Positions 61,854-64,000 of a stretch of DNA of 64,000 nucleotides are shown in pieces. Each line of letters starts with the position of its first letter. The first letter of the stretch is position 1. The stretch is from JAJPKK01 sp963781195 (GTDB lineage Bacteria; Pseudomonadota; Alphaproteobacteria; Rhizobiales; Xanthobacteraceae): NCBI GenBank assembly GCA_963781195.1, contig CAWAEZ010000009.1:186001-250000 (forward strand), read 5' to 3'. A model generated the notes under the pieces. The model was not told the DNA's origin. It saw only the letters and a program-made list of their open reading frames with translations, and made no database searches. The translations under genes were made by a program, and so were the position numbers.

Positions 61854-62630
61854 ATGCGCAAAAAACTGAATTCTCCGACGTTTCGCCGTGCGGTGGAGCT
61901 TGTGGTCGGTCCGGTTTTGCTGATCGCCGTCTGGTGGATCGCGGCCAAGGCCGGATGGGTCAACAAGGATCTGGTGCCGCCGCCGATCGCGACGCTGCGG
62001 GACACCGCCGCGAGCATCTGGTCCGGCAGCATGACCAAGGATTTCTCGCGCACGCTGGAACGGGTCGCGTACGCGATCGTCATCGCCATCGTGGCCGGCG
62101 TTCCCACCGGCATCGTTCTCGGCGCCAAGGCATCGATCTACCGGTCGGTCGAATTCATCGTCGATTTTTTCCGATCAACGCCCGCCACCGCGCTGTTCCC
62201 GCTGTTCCTGCTGCTGTTCGGCCTCGGCGATCTCGCGAAGATCGCGGTCGCGGCTTTCGCGGCGTGGCTCGTCATCGTCTTCAACGTCGCCTATGGCGTG
62301 ATGAATGCGCGGCAGACGCGGATCCTCGCGGCACGGTCGATGGGCGCCTCCTCGCTGCGTATTTTCCGCGACGTCATCTTCTTCGAGACGTTGCCGCAGA
62401 CCTTCGTCGGCCTTCGGACCGCCGTGTCACTCGCGCTCGTGGTCATCATCGTCGCGGAAATGTTCATCGGGGCGACCGACGGCATGGGTCATCGCATCAT
62501 CGATGCCCAGATCTCCTACTCGTTGACCGACATGTACGGCTCCATCCTCGTCGCGGGCGCGATGGGATACGGGCTGAACCTGGCGCTCCTCTTCCTCGAA
62601 CGCTCGGTCATCCACTGGTCGGGAAAATAG
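61854..62630 (+). CDS. ABC transporter permease (SsuC/TauC type)
   Basis: The 258-residue inner-membrane protein of the nitrate/sulfonate/taurine transporter group has about six membrane segments (for example VVGPVLLIAVWWIAAKAGW, VAYAIVIAIVAGVPTGIVLG, IAVAAFAAWLVIVFNVAYGV). The cytoplasmic EAA-like loop AARSMGASSLRIFRDVIFF, which contacts the ATPase, lies near 160. It is the first gene of the operon with the binding protein (40 bases away) and ATPase. Confidence 0.92.
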   Translation: MRKKLNSPTFRRAVELVVGPVLLIAVWWIAAKAGWVNKDLVPPPIATLRDTAASIWSGSMTKDFSRTLERVAYAIVIAIVAGVPTGIVLGAKASIYRSVEFIVDFFRSTPATALFPLFLLLFGLGDLAKIAVAAFAAWLVIVFNVAYGVMNARQTRILAARSMGASSLRIFRDVIFFETLPQTFVGLRTAVSLALVVIIVAEMFIGATDGMGHRIIDAQISYSLTDMYGSILVAGAMGYGLNLALLFLERSVIHWSGK

Positions 62631-62669
62631 CTCAGGTCGCACCATCCGTCTCTCCAGGGAGCACATGCA

Positions 62670-63662
62670 ATGTCCAAATCCGGTCTGTTCGCCGCGGCCC
62701 TCGCGGCCGCCGTCTGTGCAAGCGGCAGCGCGCATGCGGCCTGCGACAAGATGGACAAGGTGACGGCGGCTTGGCTGCCGATCATGCAGACCACCGCCTA
62801 CTTCGTCGCCATCGAGGAAAAGCTGTTTGAAAAGGCCTGCATCGCGCTCGACTCCAATAAAATGGAATCGCCCAACCAGATCATCGATGCGCTGATCGCG
62901 GAACGAGCCGATTTCGGCCCTCCCGGCGCCGCGGCCGGCATCGCGATGATCGCGGAGTCGAAGTTCCCGGGGAAACTGAAAATCTTCGGTCTGCAGGGCG
63001 GCGGCATCAAGGTCGACCGGATCAATGATGGCCTGATCGTCAAGCCGGACAGCACCATCAAGACGTTCGCCGACCTCAAGGGCAAGACGCTGGGGCACGT
63101 GCCCGGCATCCAGTGGCGGACCATTTCGCGGCATATGGTGCGAGCGGCCGGCCTCGATCCGGACAAGGACGTGAGGCTCATCGACCTCGCCGTCGCCATG
63201 CAGGTGCCGGCCGTCGTCGGCGGGACCGTGGATGCGACGCTGTCGCTCGAGCCGGTGGGCTCGATTGCGGTCGCCTCCGGCAAGGCCATCCGTGCGATGA
63301 CCAATCCCGTCGCCGGCGTCATCGCAGATCCCTTCTATTCCGGCGCCTCGATCATGACGGCGAAGTTCCTGAAGGAGCGCCCCGACGTCGCCAGGCGCGT
63401 CGTTGCGGTCATCGACGAGGCGACCGATCTGGTGAATGCGAATTTCGGAAAATACAAATCCGCAATTCCGAACTACACGCCGATCAAGCCCGATCAGCTC
63501 GAATTCCTGGCCCAGCCGTATCTGCGTGGGTTCAAGGACATCAACGACACCGACATCGCATCGTATCAGGCGCTGGTCGACATCTTCATCAAGGAAGGCG
63601 TGTTGGCAGGCCCGCTGAACGTCCGCGACAAGCTGCTGACCAGGGGCGAGCTCGGAAATTGA
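62670..63662 (+). CDS. ABC transporter substrate-binding protein (NMT1/SsuA-like)
   Basis: The 330-residue periplasmic protein has a signal peptide ending GSAHA. The family features include VTAAWLPIMQTTAYFVAIEEKLF near the mature N-terminus (quoted in part: AWLPIMQTTAYFVAIEEKLF), RADFGPPGAAAGIAMIAESK, and TLGHVPGIQWRTISRHMVRAAG split as TLGHVPGIQWRTI and RHMVRAAG. It resembles NMT1/THI5-like and alkanesulfonate-binding proteins, so the ligand could be a pyrimidine precursor, sulfonate or aromatic acid. No TPP riboswitch was found upstream. Confidence 0.9.
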   Translation: MSKSGLFAAALAAAVCASGSAHAACDKMDKVTAAWLPIMQTTAYFVAIEEKLFEKACIALDSNKMESPNQIIDALIAERADFGPPGAAAGIAMIAESKFPGKLKIFGLQGGGIKVDRINDGLIVKPDSTIKTFADLKGKTLGHVPGIQWRTISRHMVRAAGLDPDKDVRLIDLAVAMQVPAVVGGTVDATLSLEPVGSIAVASGKAIRAMTNPVAGVIADPFYSGASIMTAKFLKERPDVARRVVAVIDEATDLVNANFGKYKSAIPNYTPIKPDQLEFLAQPYLRGFKDINDTDIASYQALVDIFIKEGVLAGPLNVRDKLLTRGELGN

Positions 63663-63666
63663 GCCA

Positions 63667-64000
63667 TGCCGGGTGAGGTTGCGACGGCGGGTGCGCCGCG
63701 AGCGCCGGGGACGAAGGCGGCGACGCGGCAGCGCCTGATGACGATCCGCGGCCTGCGCAAGACCTTCGGCGAGGCCGTCGTCTACGACGATTTCGCAATC
63801 GACCTCCCGCTCGGACATTTCATCTCCATCTTCGGCCCGAACGGATGCGGGAAGAGCACGCTCATCAACATGGTGTCCGGCCTGCTGCCGATGGATGCGG
63901 GCGAAGTTCTCTATGACGGCCAGATCATCCGCGAGACCCGTACCTCCTATGTCTTCCAGAACTACCGCGAGGCGCTTTTCCCCTGGCTGCGGGCGATCGA
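63667..64000 (+). CDS. ABC transporter ATP-binding protein, 3' end cut off
   Basis: The first 111 codons of the ATPase of this importer lie before the window end. ATG 63667 starts five bases after the binding-protein stop. After about 25 variable residues comes MTIRGLRKTFGEAVVYDDF, Walker A FGPNGCGKSTLIN and the Q-loop SYVFQNYREALFPWLRAI. It completes a permease-receptor-ATPase operon of the SsuB/TauB type. Confidence 0.9.

Overview
This window comes from a high-GC alphaproteobacterium, most likely of the order Rhizobiales (Bradyrhizobium, Rhodopseudomonas or Xanthobacteraceae relatives). Supporting signs are the GC-rich coding bias, two Omp25/31-type outer-membrane beta-barrels, a DUF2865 protein, an alphaproteobacterial LexA box (GTTC-N7-GTTC) in front of an imuA-imuB-dnaE2 cassette, a uvrC-pgsA-moaD-moaE block, and dispersed palindromic repeats of the kind common in these genomes. 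The assignment rests on family recognition only. No rRNA, tRNA, CRISPR array, phage gene or transposase was seen.

Layout. 1-5.4 kb: the 3' part of eutA, a UbiD-family decarboxylase, a minisatellite plus a 36-bp inverted repeat, and a HpaB-type flavin monooxygenase divergent from a MarR regulator with an operator-like dyad between them. 5.5-10.6 kb: an L,D-transpeptidase, Tex, an AAA ATPase and a DUF202 membrane protein. 10.7-17.3 kb: the SOS mutagenesis cassette imuA-imuB-dnaE2 on the minus strand, with dnaE2 and imuB carrying in-frame insertions made of palindromic repeats. 17.5-21.2 kb: a DUF2865 protein and a large secreted FG-GAP/VCBS protein. 21.4-27.5 kb: a carboxylate-type locus (Bug/TctC receptor, SsuB-like ATPase, PrpB-like lyase, PrpD-like protein) interrupted by a low-GC HEPN-MNT toxin-antitoxin module that sits between an intact ABC ATPase and a 191-bp near-identical remnant of it. 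27.6-29.4 kb: a CcoP-like dihaem cytochrome with a 3' frameshift and two small exported proteins near a perfect FNR/FixK box. 29.5-32.2 kb: a lysine catabolic pair (LysDH-like and P6C/AASA dehydrogenase).

32.3-37.9 kb: an exported RidA protein, an M24 pita-bread protein with altered metal ligands, two divergent exported amidohydrolases and an outer-membrane protein. 38.3-45 kb: pyrC, pyrE, an amidase, a CoxG-like protein, a lytic transglycosylase, a single-domain response regulator and a sugar-epimerase-like SDR. 45.4-50.9 kb: two exported proteins of unknown function, a third exported amidohydrolase, a Vgb-like beta-propeller and prmB. 51.3-55 kb: a three-gene molybdenum hydroxylase operon of PaoABC type with paired palindromes upstream. 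55.4-60.3 kb: moaE, moaD, pgsA, uvrC and a pteridine-reductase-like SDR, all minus strand. 60.8-64 kb: an outer-membrane protein with a strong terminator, then an NMT1/SsuACB-type ABC importer operon cut by the window end.

How the parts fit. The SOS cassette works as a damage-inducible translesion system. The molybdenum hydroxylase needs the molybdopterin made by MoaD and MoaE nearby. The LysDH/ALDH pair would carry lysine to 2-aminoadipate. The strongest unusual signals are (1) palindromic repeats colonising dnaE2 and imuB in frame, (2) the HEPN-MNT module bracketed by duplicated ABC-ATPase DNA, and (3) frequent short tandem repeats whose unit length is a multiple of three inside genes but mostly 16, 17 or 43 bp between genes.
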